Below the pieces are notes generated by a model. It was given only the letters and a program-made list of their open reading frames with translations, ran no database searches and had not been told where the DNA came from. DNA of 64,000 nucleotides from Cryptomeria japonica (Eukaryota; Streptophyta; Pinopsida; Cupressales; Cupressaceae), in the NCBI RefSeq assembly GCF_030272615.1, contig NC_081405.1, positions 157,373,454-157,437,453 on the forward strand, written 5' to 3'. Position 1 is the stretch's first letter. Every line of letters starts with the position of its first letter. Positions 49,030 to 60,540 of this stretch are shown piece after piece. The translations under genes were made by a program, and so were the position numbers.

Positions 49030-52000
49030 ATGGCAGCTTCGAAACCAAACAGGACCCTCTAATGACAAGCGCTCATCAAGGAAGATTTGAAGGGAAGTGC
49101 ATTTGAAAGCAGAATCACGTCGAATTGGAGCAAAGTAGGAGACACTAATCTCGGGGAGTTCGACACCAAGAAGTTCTGCCACCCATCATACATCAATGAA
49201 CCTACAGCTACCGCCAAGAAGATGATCGAAAGTGGGATCATAAATGCAGCTAGCCTTCCTCCCACAGTGCAATGCTACGAGCTCATTGTAGAATGTGCTC
49301 AACACTATGATTTTGACTCAAGGAGAATTGTGACGAAGGATGGGACAGTGCATGCATATCTCTCGGAAACAACAATCAGCAAGACATTCCATCTACCTGA
49401 GCCCAAAGATATAATCTACATAAGCTTGGAAGGAGCTAAATCAGCTTATGACGATGATCCAGATGCTTGTGCGAAGATCATCGACAAATTTTGGTTGAAG
49501 AAGAGTAGAGGTGGAAGAAGCAGATGGCCCGATAGACTGCATAGGATAGATTTCAACGATGAATACAGAGACTTCATCATGTTAATCCATCGATTGGTTG
49601 GTGCACCTGAGGTTTCATACTTTGAGGATTGGATGTTCTACTTCATTGAGACTGCAATACTCGTGACAAGAAGGCAATCAATTGGGCAAGACTCATTAGT
49701 AACAACATTGATAAATAGTTAAGGAGCCTAATGCGCACCAGAACGTTCTATATGAGCTCCTATGTCATATACTCCATTGCGAGAAATTTTGAGTATCCGG
49801 GACTCATGTACACGAGCGTAGTTGGAAGGAGACCAGGAGAGATCAAAGTGTATGATTGTTATCCACAGCTTAAGCATCCACCAAAACAACACTACAGGAG
49901 GGTGAATGATGCATTCACTATGCATATCACGAGGCAGCTTCAAGGTGGATCGCAACAGAGACTCTCTCTAGAAGCGCAAGCATTGGTAGAACAACATGGT
50001 GCGTGGTTCATCCAGTTCCCGAGGTTCACCTACATCAGAGTTTAGGGATCTCCTGTTCCTCCCTACATGTTACCGCGCTGCCCAACGAATAGAGTGGTGC
50101 TACTCGAGGTGGCAAGAGAATTATTGGCATACATCAAGGCATATAGACATAAGCATGGAGCCAATGTTACCTTTCCTATCACACTTGGAGATTCCATTGA
50201 ATCATGCCCATCCATTCATGCTTCAGAAGATGCCGAGCAAGAATTAACACCGCATTCACTCAAGCCATTCACAACTAGAGATTGCTTTGATCCATATGGT
50301 AAAGTGAAAGAAGTCCTGGGAAGAAAGAATGGACACCGCAGGCATCTTGAAGATTATTGGATGAACATTCAAAATGATGTGGAGGTGAAAAAGATGTATT
50401 CCAGACTACCTCTCGATTTCATCAAGGAAGGCAGGTTGTTTCATGTAGTTGATCAAGTTCAAGACAGCGGTAGATATCTCCAAGGAGCCTACGCCAAAGA
50501 AGATAAAGAGATCAAATTCAAATGGGCAGATATAGAAATTGATGACTTGAAAGAATTAATGAAGCCAGTCTTAGTACACTCGCATATGGATAGATGTACA
50601 ACACCAGAAGTTGAAAGAGCAGAATATAGCACCGACATTCCACTTAAAAGAAAGAGCAGATGATGAAGTTGAAGCTAGTGCAAGTGGGAGCGCACATCGA
50701 TCATCTCAGTCAAGAGGATCAAAGAGAAAGGAAGATCGTGGTGAAAAGGAACCCTCAAGAAAGAAGCATAAATCAAGTGCGAGTCATCCTTCTTCCAGAC
50801 AATAAGAACAAAGGATAGAAAAGGAGTTGAGTCAAGGAGCCAATGAATCAGTTAGTCTACAGTCCACAATGATAAAGGCAAAGAAAAGGCGTCTCAAGAA
50901 CAAGAAGATCTCACTCATCTCATTCAAGAGATTGAAGAAGGCGGAGAAGATAATGATGAAACTACTTCACCACCTAGAGATGAACAAATGTATGAAGGAG
51001 CACAAATTCAAGAAGGAAGATCTTCTATTCCAGAATGATTAAAAGAAAGATAAGCTCAAGAGGTGATAGTAGTTGAGGAAGAGGAAACATATGATATAGC
51101 GAGTCTTCTAAGCCAAACTCGAGAGGTCACTAAGAAGAGGAAAGCTACGAAGATGTCAAAGGTAATTAGAGATGATTCGAGATCAAGGAAGTTACAAATA
51201 GCTACTCCAAGGGTTGAGAAGTACGAAGGAGAGATCATAGCGGATGAGTATGACATGGAGACTATTGATTTGGGTCCACTCACCTCCGAGCAAGCTATTG
51301 GTGATGCGACTAATTCGGTGAAAGAAGTCAATGACATGTTGAGAGCTGAAATAGAAAAGAATAGAAGATTGGAAAAGGAAATATATGCGTGGAGGGATTA
51401 TGTCTAGCAATTTCAACAACCATTGAGGCATCAGAGTCCAGCAGCCACACCACCTCCCTTGCTTCCTCCAGAATTAGTTGATCATATGGAGAAGATGAGG
51501 AACTCCGCACAGTTGATGGATGCATGGATAGAGGATTCGTATACTAGATTTAGCAAATTCATGAAGGACATAATGAAGACACTAGACACGATTGTAAAAG
51601 TCCTTGGGAGAACTCATGTTCTCATAGAAGCCTCCGAAGCATTTGCTCATGCTAGAGAAGTCATCATTCCGGTACTTCAAGTAATCAGGAAAACATCGAG
51701 AGAAGTCCTATCAAGAGAGAAGATAAGGAGAGAAGGAAAAACACCTAGCCTTTTACAATGGAGTAGCTTACTTCGCATGAAGAAGATCATCATTGAGGAG
51801 ATTGAAAATGGGTGTAGTCAGGTTCAAGATGATATGCACCGAATCCATGATAAGATAGTAGAAGTAGCATAGATTGTTTTGGAAAGAAATATTGATCCTA
51901 GAACGATTATAGAAGCTAAGGAGTTAGAGGAAAGAATAAGAACTATCTTCCATGGGACTGATGGAATGATCACCAAGGAACAATTGAATAATATGCTCGA

Positions 52001-52217
52001 GTTTGTAGTCTTAGCAAGCAAAACTCAAGAACCCGAACCTGAATGGGAGAATGCCATTGTCAATGCTTTCGATGAGGTCATGCACATGGAGGAGCAGTTG
52101 AAGTCTCTACCTGAGATCCCGATGACGAAGATAGATGATATGGTGACCAGATTCATCGAATATGCCAAGAAGGAACGTGAGAAAGGGAACCAGATTCTAG
52201 AAGACAGTTTGTTATGA
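49030..52217 (+). pseudogene. Element B protein, degraded copy
   Basis: Same family as element A. From ATG at 49030 (MAASKPNRTL) two stops follow at once. The conserved part then reads ITSNWSKVGDTNLGEFDTKK, ESGIINAASLPPTVQCYELI and AHLSE-type helices. A frameshift near 49670 leads into MSSYVIYSIARNFEYPGLMY (49731 on) and then RCPTNRVVLLEVARELLAYI. Later blocks include ATKMSKVIRDDSRSRKLQIA (about 51148) and the C-terminus MTKIDDMVTRFIEYAKKERE. At least five disruptions. It is more decayed than A but keeps the same domain order and end. Confidence 0.75.
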
Positions 52218-52416
52218 TCCCATTTGACATTTCATTTTATTGGAAGATGCTTCCTCGATTTCCATGTCGACGCATGCTATTTTCTCATTGGTTGATTTCG
52301 TGGTGATGTTTATCTAGATAGGGTTTCATTTGTATTAAACCCTAATTAGGGTTTAGGTGGCAAGATCTTGGCCCTTGATCCTCATTCGATCTCGGCCCTT
52401 CATTGTATTTAGGAGT

Positions 52417-52427
52417 TCTATATAAAC
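52417..52427 (+). promoter_or_regulatory. TATA box in the tail of element B
   Basis: TCTATATAAAC, downstream of AAACCCTAATTAGGGTTTAG. It lies about 840 bp before the element end, where an LTR promoter would be. Confidence 0.55.
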
Positions 52428-52558
52428 TCTACTCCTTTCATTTGTAAAGGTTAATAGAATAGAATAAGAATAAGAGCAATAGGAGAGAAATAGGCTAAGG
52501 TGTTAGAATAGTGACAAGAGAAAGACTTGAAGAATTGTTGTTGTTTGGCTATTGGATC

Positions 52559-52564
52559 AATAAA
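52559..52564 (+). promoter_or_regulatory. Polyadenylation-type AATAAA in the tail of element B
   Basis: GGATCAATAAAACATTGAAG, about 135 bp after the TATA box. This short TATA-to-AATAAA distance resembles an R region. Confidence 0.5.
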
Positions 52565-53271
52565 ACATTGAAGTTATGGTGTTTTTACTCAATCCTTGAA
52601 GTCTATTGCATGTTTCTTTATCTTCTCAAGTCAATCTTTGATGATAGTTTAAGCATTAGATTAAATGATGGAATGTTGCACTTGATATATTGTGAAGCTC
52701 GTTATCCATACCACTAGCTTTCTTGCTGATTGTAAGTTAGCCTTGTGTGGTCAACTGGAACCTTTGAAATTGCTTAAGTTCGATTATTACTCAATCATTG
52801 ATATGTATTCAACTAATGGTATCTATGCTTGGTGATGATTTGAAAACCTCTAGAAATCCTTAGAAGATTGCACTAGTTCTAGTGGAGTTGTTCACGTATG
52901 GCTATGCTATAACTAGTTGAGTATCACTTGTGTCATTCTTCATCCATTCATTTTTAGGATAACTTAGAATCTCTCTATACCACTATCTTTTGCCATTTTT
53001 TGGATAAGTCATTCAGTAGTATTGGGAAGAAACTTCATTGCATATCATTCGCAAAGTCCTTCATGAAATCTTTTGCAACCACAAATGCCCCTTGATGAAA
53101 CAACAATCACAATGACCAACTGAACTTATCCACACCTAGTGACCCTACATTCATGAACCTTGGAGTTTTCTCAAGTGATCTTCAGCATTTGAGAGATTTT
53201 GTTCAAGAGAGGATAAGATACTTTTGGGTATTTTATTCTGTGTTCGCATGTGCGTAAAAAACACATCAACA

Positions 53272-54896
53272 CATTGTTTCTAGATGACTGTGTCGTCACT
53301 GACTGTGTTGGCAATTCCCATTCTCAGTTGTGGCATAGTTTGAAGGAGGTTTGCAACCTTGATGGGTATGGTTGTCTATAGTATATGGTCTGTAGAACCT
53401 ACCGAACTATGTTCTTCTCTAACTCCCACAATGACGTACTTGCAATTCCATTGGGGGTTTCTCATTCCTTCGCCAACACTTGTTCTACTTTAGCTCTAGC
53501 TTCTTGGGTTCGTTCCTTCTCCATACAAGCATCCAGGTACATCACCTTCTTCATATGTGCTCTCATGATTGCCAGAACTTCCTCGTCTTGTTCCTCTACA
53601 TCCAGCATATTAATACCCTTTTCCTTCAAGCAGTCGGTGTCTTCATGATTCCCGGGTCCACACCATTTGCACAATAGTTGTATGTTGTCTTTCTTATTCT
53701 AGTAGTCTCTCGCAAAGTGTCCCCATTTAGTACATTGTTGGCATTGTATGATAGGACATCCTTTGGAGTCGTACTGTATTTGGTTTCACCCTCGTTGATT
53801 TCCATTGCCACCAAGTGATACATTTTGTGGTTTCAATGGGCTAGACTCTCCCTGTGTGAAGAGTACTTGCGTACTTCTAGTCTTCAAATTATATGGACAC
53901 TCCTTTATTGAATGACCCATCACCTAGTAAATCTCACAAAACATCTTTTTAGGACAGTTATCTTTCGTGTGCCCCTCAATTTTGCACTTTGTACACCATA
54001 GTTCATTACTTTCTTTATTGGTTTCTTTCTTGGCCTACAATTTTTTCATCATTCTCAACATATCCCGTCAAAGGACCTCTACGGTTTTGGATTCCTCATC
54101 ACTGCTACCTTCGATGCTCTCGTTATCATCGGTCTTCCTCTTCCCTCGAGAGGATGTTTTGTTTTCACTCTCAATGCCCATCGCCCAATTGTAGGCATCA
54201 ACATACGAGGACGGAGGCACTACTTCCATCTTCTTGCGTAGTGAAGGGATCAATCCCTCAATGAACCACCTCTTCTTCAATCCGTCTGCCAACTAGTTTT
54301 CCATTTGTTTAGCAGTTCATTGAGCCTACGATTTTAAGCTCACATGGTTTCGTTCTTCCCTTGTTTGGTATTATATATTTCTACTACGATTTCATTGTCA
54401 TCCCTCAGGAGTTTGAACTCCTCTTCGAATGCCTTCTTCAGTTCACTCCACACTACCTTGTCCTTAGCATCTAGGTCTATGTACCAATCAATAACAATTC
54501 CTTGAAAGATGGCAGGAAATGCTTCAGCCAATAATTGGCCACTCACCTCCCATATCGTTATACATGTCTTACAATGTTGTACAGGATCCTCTGATCCATC
54601 TTCTGTTAACTTCGGGAGTTTTTGCCTCTCCTGAGTATTCTGGTTGTGCAACATTGTCCTCGCTTAGAAGGTACCATGTGTCTTCGACCAGAGTGGACTG
54701 TCTTGCTCCCCGCATTCCAATGCCTCTCTTGTAGTCTCGACCATGCGCAAGCTTTCTATGCATCTACCTTCTGCGTCTTCCACACCTTGGTCACCTTCAT
54801 TTCTATTCTCTCTCCTCCCTGGAGTCTTCAGCATAGGCCAACCTATTCTTTGTTCCTCGATGAGGACCAAGTTCATGCGAATTGGTTTCTCACCTA
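53272..54896 (-). pseudogene. Gypsy host element: gag with zinc knuckles
   Basis: Minus strand, left of element C. N-terminal part around 54650-54890 (RENRNEGDQGVEDAEGR). Capsid-like block at 54340-54654: AEAFPAIFQGIVIDWYIDLD and KKAFEEEFKLL. Then KKRWFIEGLIPSLRKKMEVV (about 54270). Four knuckles follow: CTKCKIEGHTKDNC, one with stop CEIY-VMGHSIKEC, a degraded CQQCTKWGHFARDY, and CKWCGPGNHEDTDC with an acidic tail. These bind element RNA. Several TAG/TAA stops and shifts make it dead. It runs into element B at 53272. Confidence 0.78.
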
Positions 54897-55469
54897 TGTT
54901 GTGAACTTTTTCACACATCGCCCCATTGCAAATGGGGACCCCCAATTTTCTACTTATTTTAGGGTTTTTAGGTCGCCAATCTTCACAAGTTTAGAGTTAG
55001 GGGGTTTTCAAAGAGTTTTCCAATACTCCTTAGGTCAATTGGAACAGCTATGATCAGATGGACATTTTGACGTCATAGAAGTGCAAAAGCAGGCCAAAGG
55101 ACGAAAAACAAAACTACTTAGGGCCAATTCTGACAACTTCCTATTTTTGTGGAATTATGTTTTTTTGCTTTTTTCATTTTTGGCACTTTGGGACCAATCC
55201 AAGAAGCAACTTTTCACCTGCTTTTTTGCTTTTTGCTTTTTTCAGCTTTTTGGAAAGTTGACCTAGGATTGGGTCAGTCATCTCAAGGTAATAAGGTTCA
55301 TGTCTTTGAAATGAAAAGTTTGTATCTCCAAGTATGAAAAGCAAGGAAAAATCTCTAGGCAGGGCGTTGATCCAGAAGTTTCAGACAAACATGAAGTGTT
55401 GAGCAAGAAAATCCATTAAGTGTCTATGGCAAAGAGAAAATTTCTAAATGGAGAAGGCAGTGTCTTGTG

Positions 55470-55830
55470 CAATGCTCAAGTCCGCCTTGACATTTAACAA
55501 GAAATGGCAAGAAATGGCATGACAACACATGAAGTCTGCCATGTCTAAGAAGGAAATGGCTTGAGCCATAGGAAAGTCCGCCCTACACAGCCAAAATGAC
55601 ATGCCAACATGCAAAGTCTGCCCAAGAAAGGTTAGACATGGCTCAACAACATGCAAAGTCCGCCCTACACATGGTAAAAAAATGGCTTGAGAACACGTGA
55701 AAGGTCCTAACACATGGTGAAGTTTGCCATAGTTAAAAGTTAGCCAAGTTTAAAAGGTCAAAGAAAATTTCGCCCAACACTTAGAAATATTTTTCAACAC
55801 ATGTCAAATTCACCCAACACTTACAAAATT
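55470..55830 (+). repeat. AAGTCCGCC-type repeat array, element C
   Basis: Degenerate copies of AAAGTCCGCCCTACACATGG and AAGTCTGCC near 55477, 55544, 55584, 55614, 55657 and 55718, then TTCGCCCAACAC forms. The unit is related to that of element D. Confidence 0.65.
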
Positions 55831-56488
55831 TTTCTTAAACACAGAGAATCTAAAAGATTCGTTGCCAACACATTCGCCTACATAGACAAGATGAGGATAA
55901 ATTTGGCTAAGTGTGAAGTGGTGCCAAGGAGCAAGAATAGAAACTTTCTTTTGGAAATCATCTAGAGGGATAAAGTTGCCATTTTGAGGAAGATGAGAAA
56001 GGGACTAAGTTCGATGAATCCATAAAAAAAAATAAAGATGCCAAAAGAGTTCGAACTTTTTTAGCCTTATATCAATTTCAAAATGTCATTTCACTTTCAT
56101 TTCTTCTCAAGTTCGAAAGTTGAAGAGCTCTCTCTCTCCCAAATTCAACAAGGGAGGAAGATTTTTGAAAGACGACAAGTGAATTTTCTGAGCAAAAGAA
56201 GAATTAATCAAGAGTTTTCATCTTCTTTCAGAAGTAAAGGAGCAGATTTTTCATCAAATATCAGTCAAAGTATAATTTTGAAGTTCAAAATCTGAGTTAT
56301 TGACTGATTTCCTTCATCTTTTTTCTGTCTCAAACACTTATTTTACTAAGTGTTGAGCAGATTTCCTCCATTCGGAGTCTGATTTTTCGTAGAATTTTAA
56401 TATTTATGAAAAGCTGAAGGAGAAATTTTAGGACAAAAGAGTTTGAAATCAGAATTCACATGTGAAAGTGGTATTAATTTAATTTCCT

Positions 56489-56507
56489 TATCTTTTTCAG
56501 GCAATAA
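56489..56507 (+). promoter_or_regulatory. Splice-acceptor-like site before the element C start codon
   Basis: TTATCTTTTTCAG|GCAATAA leads directly to ATG at 56508. It is the best acceptor of the four copies. Confidence 0.5.
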
Positions 56508-58916
56508 ATGACCACTCAGGGTGGACTTTCAAGAAAGGTTCAAATGAAGTTTGCCAACAAAGGAATGCAGCCCGAGTCCAAAATCACTTCAAAATGGAGA
56601 AAGGTTGGAGACACCAACCTTGGTCACGTTAATTTCAAGGAATTCAGAAGAAGAATGTATGGACATGAAGGGTATTTACCCATGCCAATTGCTTGAAGAA
56701 TGATGATGAAAGGTATAGTCGAAGCAGCCGGGTTTCCACCAGTAGTGGAGTGCAGTGAGCTAATTGTAGAATGTGCAATGCACTACAATGTCCAGGAAAG
56801 GCAGATTATTGCACCTGACGAGAGAGTATTGGCATATCTTGGAGAGCTGGCTAGCCGGGAGACATTCATGATTCCAAACTACAACAAAACCTCATTCAAA
56901 ACCAAGGAGGAAACCACCAGGATCTATGAAGAACAACTTGAAACTTGTGCGACAAATATCAACAAACTATGGTTGGAGAAGCCCAGGCCTACCTATAAGA
57001 GGATGCCAAAGAACCTTCTTCGCACAGATTTCAAAGAAGATTATGGAGATATAATTTTACTACTCAATAGAGTAATGGGCAGCCCTCAGGGTGCGCCATT
57101 TGAGGCCTAGATGTATTATTTTATTGATGAAATTACCTCAGGAGTGAAGATGTTCAATTGGGCTAAGATAATTAGTAATAAACTGGATGAACAATTGAGA
57201 AACTTAGAGAAAACAAGATCTTTCTACATAAGTTCTTATATTATTTACCTACTAGCCAAAAATTATAGGTACAAAGGATTGATTTGTAAGGGTATAGTGG
57301 GTAATCGTGAAAATGAATTCAAGGCATATGATTGTTACCCAAAGTTGCAGCTTCATGAGAAGTCTCATTTCAAATGAGTGAATGATGCATTTTTAATGTA
57401 TATCAGTAGAATACTACAAGGAGGAACTCATTAGAGACTAACTCAGGAAGCCAAGAACTTGGTAGGCAGATTTGGGTCTTGGTTCATTCAATATCCAAGA
57501 TTCACATATGTAAGGGTTCAGGGATTCACTGGATGTCCATACAGACTTCCAATTTATCCCACCAACATAATGATATTGCTTGAAGTCCTGAGGCAATTAG
57601 AGACATATGAAAGCTTCCAGAAAACTAAGCATAAAACTGGAGTTTCTTTTCCATTTTTTATTGGAAAATTGATTGAATCCTTTTCAACAACACAAGCAGT
57701 TGAAAGTGCAAGGCTAGAGATGCAATGGTATCCATTTATCTTCTACTGATCTAGTGCTCTGGATGTCCATATAGACTTCCAATTTATCCCACCAACATAA
57801 TGATATTGCTTGAAGTCCTGAGGCAATTAGAGACATATGAAAGCTTCCAGAAAACTAAGCATAAAACTGGAGTTTCTTTTCCATTTTTTATTGGAAAATT
57901 GATTGAATCCTTTTCAACAACACAAGCAGTTGAAAGTGCAAGGCTAGAGATGCAATGGTATCCATTTATCTTCTACCGATCTAGTGCTAATTTCGATCCC
58001 CATAATCATATTGGGTTGGTGAATGGAGAAAAGCACAAGCACAAGATGGATCTTGAAGACTTTTGGTCAAATGTTGCAGATGAATTTGATATTAGGAAAA
58101 GGCTATAGTCAAGATTACTTCTAAATTTGATCAGAACAACTAAGCTTTTCCGTGTGCCTAACCAATTAGAGGATGATGGAGAATACACACAGCCACGTTA
58201 TGATGAGAATAAGCCTCTTTCTCTGGTAAGATGATTGGATCCAGAGCTTGCAAATTTGGCCAGCTTGATGCGGCCAGTTGTCAAATATACACAATTGTGG
58301 GTTGATCAACAAGTCCAAGAGCTAAAAACGAAGAAACATGTCTCTTACTTACAATTTGATGGGCGTCATGAAGTCATATTATTCTAATAATGAAGGAGCA
58401 TCTCAATGTGTTGGGCCGCTTGAAAGTACTAATTCGAGAAAAAGAAAGGAAGCAGCTGAAGTTTCTGTAAAGTCAAAAGGGAAGAAAATTGTAAATGAGA
58501 AAGTTGCTGAAAAGAAACATAAATTAGACCCATCTCATTCCGCCACATCCAGAAATTTGAACAATATATTAGTTCTTGAGGATGAACCACTAATTGAGAT
58601 AAGGATCCCTTCTCCAATTCATGAAAAAAGAAATGTGGAATCAGTTCAGCAGGAGGATCAAGAACCACCATCTCCTTCAAATACAGAAATAATTGAATTA
58701 GAAAATGAGGAGATGGATATCTTAGACGGGGAGTTCCAAGAAGGAATGATTTTTGCTCTTCGGGGAGTTGAGGATAATCCAGGTGAAGAAAGTAATCAAG
58801 AAGAGGAAGGTATTGAGCAACCCACAATTCCTAATTGGTTAAGGGAGAGGATGAAGGTTAAGACGCCTGTGGAGGTTCAACAAGAAGATGATATAGTGGA
58901 TTTCCTGGCTAGGTTG
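56508..58916 (+). pseudogene. Element C protein, truncated and degraded copy
   Basis: MTTQGGLSRKVQMKFANKGM at 56508, then KITSKWRKVGDTNLGHVNFK. Stops interrupt at about 56695, 57108 and 57375. Conserved blocks: GIVEAAGFPPVVECSELIVE, LLLNRVMGSPQGAPFE, YISSYIIYLLAKNYRYKGLI, WFIQYPRFTYVRVQGFTG, YPTNIMILLEVLRQLETYE. A 230-bp tandem duplication breaks the frame at 57529-57988. A disordered region with basic cluster SRKRKEAAEVSVKSKGKK and PNWLRERMKVK follows, and the protein ends where element D begins. It is closer to D than to A or B in sequence. Confidence 0.75.
57529..57988 (+). repeat. 230-bp tandem duplication within the element C ORF
   Basis: Unit 57529-57758 is repeated at 57759-57988, almost identical (differences near ATACAGAC/ATATAGAC and CTACTGAT/CTACCGAT). 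The period is not a multiple of three. Confidence 0.92.
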
Positions 58917-59299
58917 TGTTGTGACCTTTTTCACACATCGCCCCATTGCAAATGGGGACCCTCTCTTTTCCTGCTTTCTAGGATTTTGTTAGTGTCCTGT
59001 GACCTTTTGCTGCAGTTTCACCAAGCCTTGTCCAGTTCAGAGCATTTCAGGCCTTGACGATTGAAAGTTAGTTTTTTGCAAGTTATGTGATTCTGAAGTG
59101 TGAACACCACCAGAATGCTTAGAGAGGCCAAAGGACGAAGATCGCAATTGATTTGGATGAATTTGGACAACTTGCTATTTTTAGAAAGTTTGCTTTTTTG
59201 CTTTTTCCAATTTTTTAGGAAGCTTCGTTTTTGGTGTTTTTAGCCCGATCCCCGATATGGCTATTTTTAGAAAGTTTTTCCTATTTTTTAGGGATGTCT

Positions 59300-59540
59300 G
59301 CTTTTTGCTTTTTCGGGATGCAAACCTAGGGTTTACACTTGCACTACTGACTAGCTTCGACCGGAATTCGAAAATTCCAAGTTTTGACCTAAAAAAGTTG
59401 AATCCCTAGATTTTAGGCTTTTTGCTTTTTCCGGGATGCAAACCTATGGTTTACACTTGCACCATCGACCAGCTTCGACCGGAATTCGAAAATTCCAAGT
59501 TTTGACCTAAAAAGCTAAAATCCCTAGATTTTAGGCTTTT
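59300..59540 (+). repeat. 118-bp tandem duplication in the 5' region of element D
   Basis: GGGATGCAAACCTA at 59315 recurs at 59433, together with ACCGGAATTCGAAAATTCCA in both copies. Confidence 0.85.
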
Positions 59541-59699
59541 TGCTTTTTCAGATGATCCACCTAAGTACGGATTTCAAATTTCAAGTTAATCTGATTAAAT
59601 TAGATTCAATTGTGAAATTTTGAAATTTCTTCGAAAATTCTTCTAAGTCTGGCTAACAAGGGTTTTAAAGTGTTTCTGCAGGTTCAAACCCCATCACGA

Positions 59700-60540
59700 A
59701 GGATGAAGAGATCATGTGGGTGCTAAGGTTAAAGTCCGCCATGCTAATGGAGGTCATGTGGGCGCCTTGTCTAAAGTCCACCATGAGTTTGGAGGTCACG
59801 TAGGAGGCTACTCCAAAGTCCGCCCCACCTTAGGAGATCACGTGGGTGCAAGTGTCAAAGTCCGCCCAGCCATGAAGAGACAATGAAGAGGCCAAGGTAA
59901 AGTCCGCCCAGCCAGAAGGAGACCATGAAGGAGGCAAGTAAAGTCCGCCCAACCAGAAGGAGACCATGTGGGGGCTAAGGTAAAGTCCGCCCAACCATGA
60001 AGAGACAATGAAGAGGCTAAGGTAAAGTCCGCCCAAGTTTGAAGGGGCCATGAAGAGTCCAAGCCAAAGTTCGCCAAAGAAGGAGCTTACTCCAAAGTCC
60101 GCCCAGCCATGAAGAAGTCATGAAGGAGGTGAGCTTGAAGTCCGCCCAAGGGAGATGGAGGCTATGTGGGGGCTAAGCTTAAAGTCCGCCCAAGTCTATA
60201 GAGGTCACATGGGTGCTAAGGTCAGAGTCCACAAGGAAACCTTGCTAGAAGTCCGCCCAAGATGCTAAGTAAAGGAAGAAGAAGACCATGAAGAGGCCAA
60301 CCTAAAGTCCGCCCAAGGTTGAGAGGCCACGAAGGAGCACTCAACAAAGTCCGCCCAGCCATGAAGAGACCATGAAGGCGCTAAGCCTAAAGTCCGCCCA
60401 CCTCAGGAGACCATGGAGGTGCAAGACTTAAAGTCCGCCCAAGGCATAAAAGGGGCCATGAAGGAGGTAACTCCAAAGTCCGCCCAGCCATGAAGGAAGC
60501 CATGAAGGAGTCAACATCAAAGTCCGCCATACCTGGAGAG
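59700..60540 (+). repeat. AAAGTCCGCCCA tandem array, element D
   Basis: Roughly twenty copies of AAAGTCCGCCCAGCCATGAA-like units spaced about 30-50 bp, with GGAGACCATGAAG(G/A)(A/G)G between them. Hydrophobic antisense frames at 59830-60077 are products of the repeat and not genes. Confidence 0.85.

Larger units (their letters stand above)
46669..53271 (+). mobile_element. Element B, complete member of the TGTTG...CAACA family
   Basis: It starts TGTTGTGACC and ends CACATCAACA (6603 bp), with a perfect 5-bp target duplication CATTG at 46664-46668 and 53272-53276. The gypsy gag frame to its right and the protease frame to its left are in phase once B and one CATTG are ignored, which shows a clean insertion. 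Contents in order: hairpin CCCCAT-CAAA-ATGGGG, GGAGCGAA array (about 47160-48318), acceptor-like site, ORF (49030-52217), TATA (52417-52427), AATAAA (52559-52564), 3' end. No paired LTRs were seen. Confidence 0.85.
54897..58916 (+). mobile_element. Element C, member of the TGTTG...CAACA family, interrupted by element D
   Basis: It starts TGTTGTGAAC after ACCTA (predicted target duplication, partner outside the window). The 5' hairpin CCCCATT-GCA-AATGGGG, an AAGTCCGCC-type array (about 55470-55830), an acceptor-like site and the ORF follow. The ORF is cut at 58916 by element D. The rest of C should reappear after D, beyond the window. It is inserted in the gypsy gag. Confidence 0.78.

Noticed and set aside
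46669-53271. Element B as a classical terminal-inverted-repeat DNA transposon
   Set aside because: Only five terminal bases are inverted, and TG...CA ends, a 5-bp duplication and the TATA/AATAAA block fit retroviral-type integration better; not fully excluded.
54664-55053. Plus-strand frame of 143 residues across the gag/element C border
   Set aside because: It spans an insertion boundary and is antisense to gag.
59830-60077. Antisense frames with repeated WLGGLYLS / GWADFT peptides
   Set aside because: Produced by the AAAGTCCGCCC tandem array read on the other strand.
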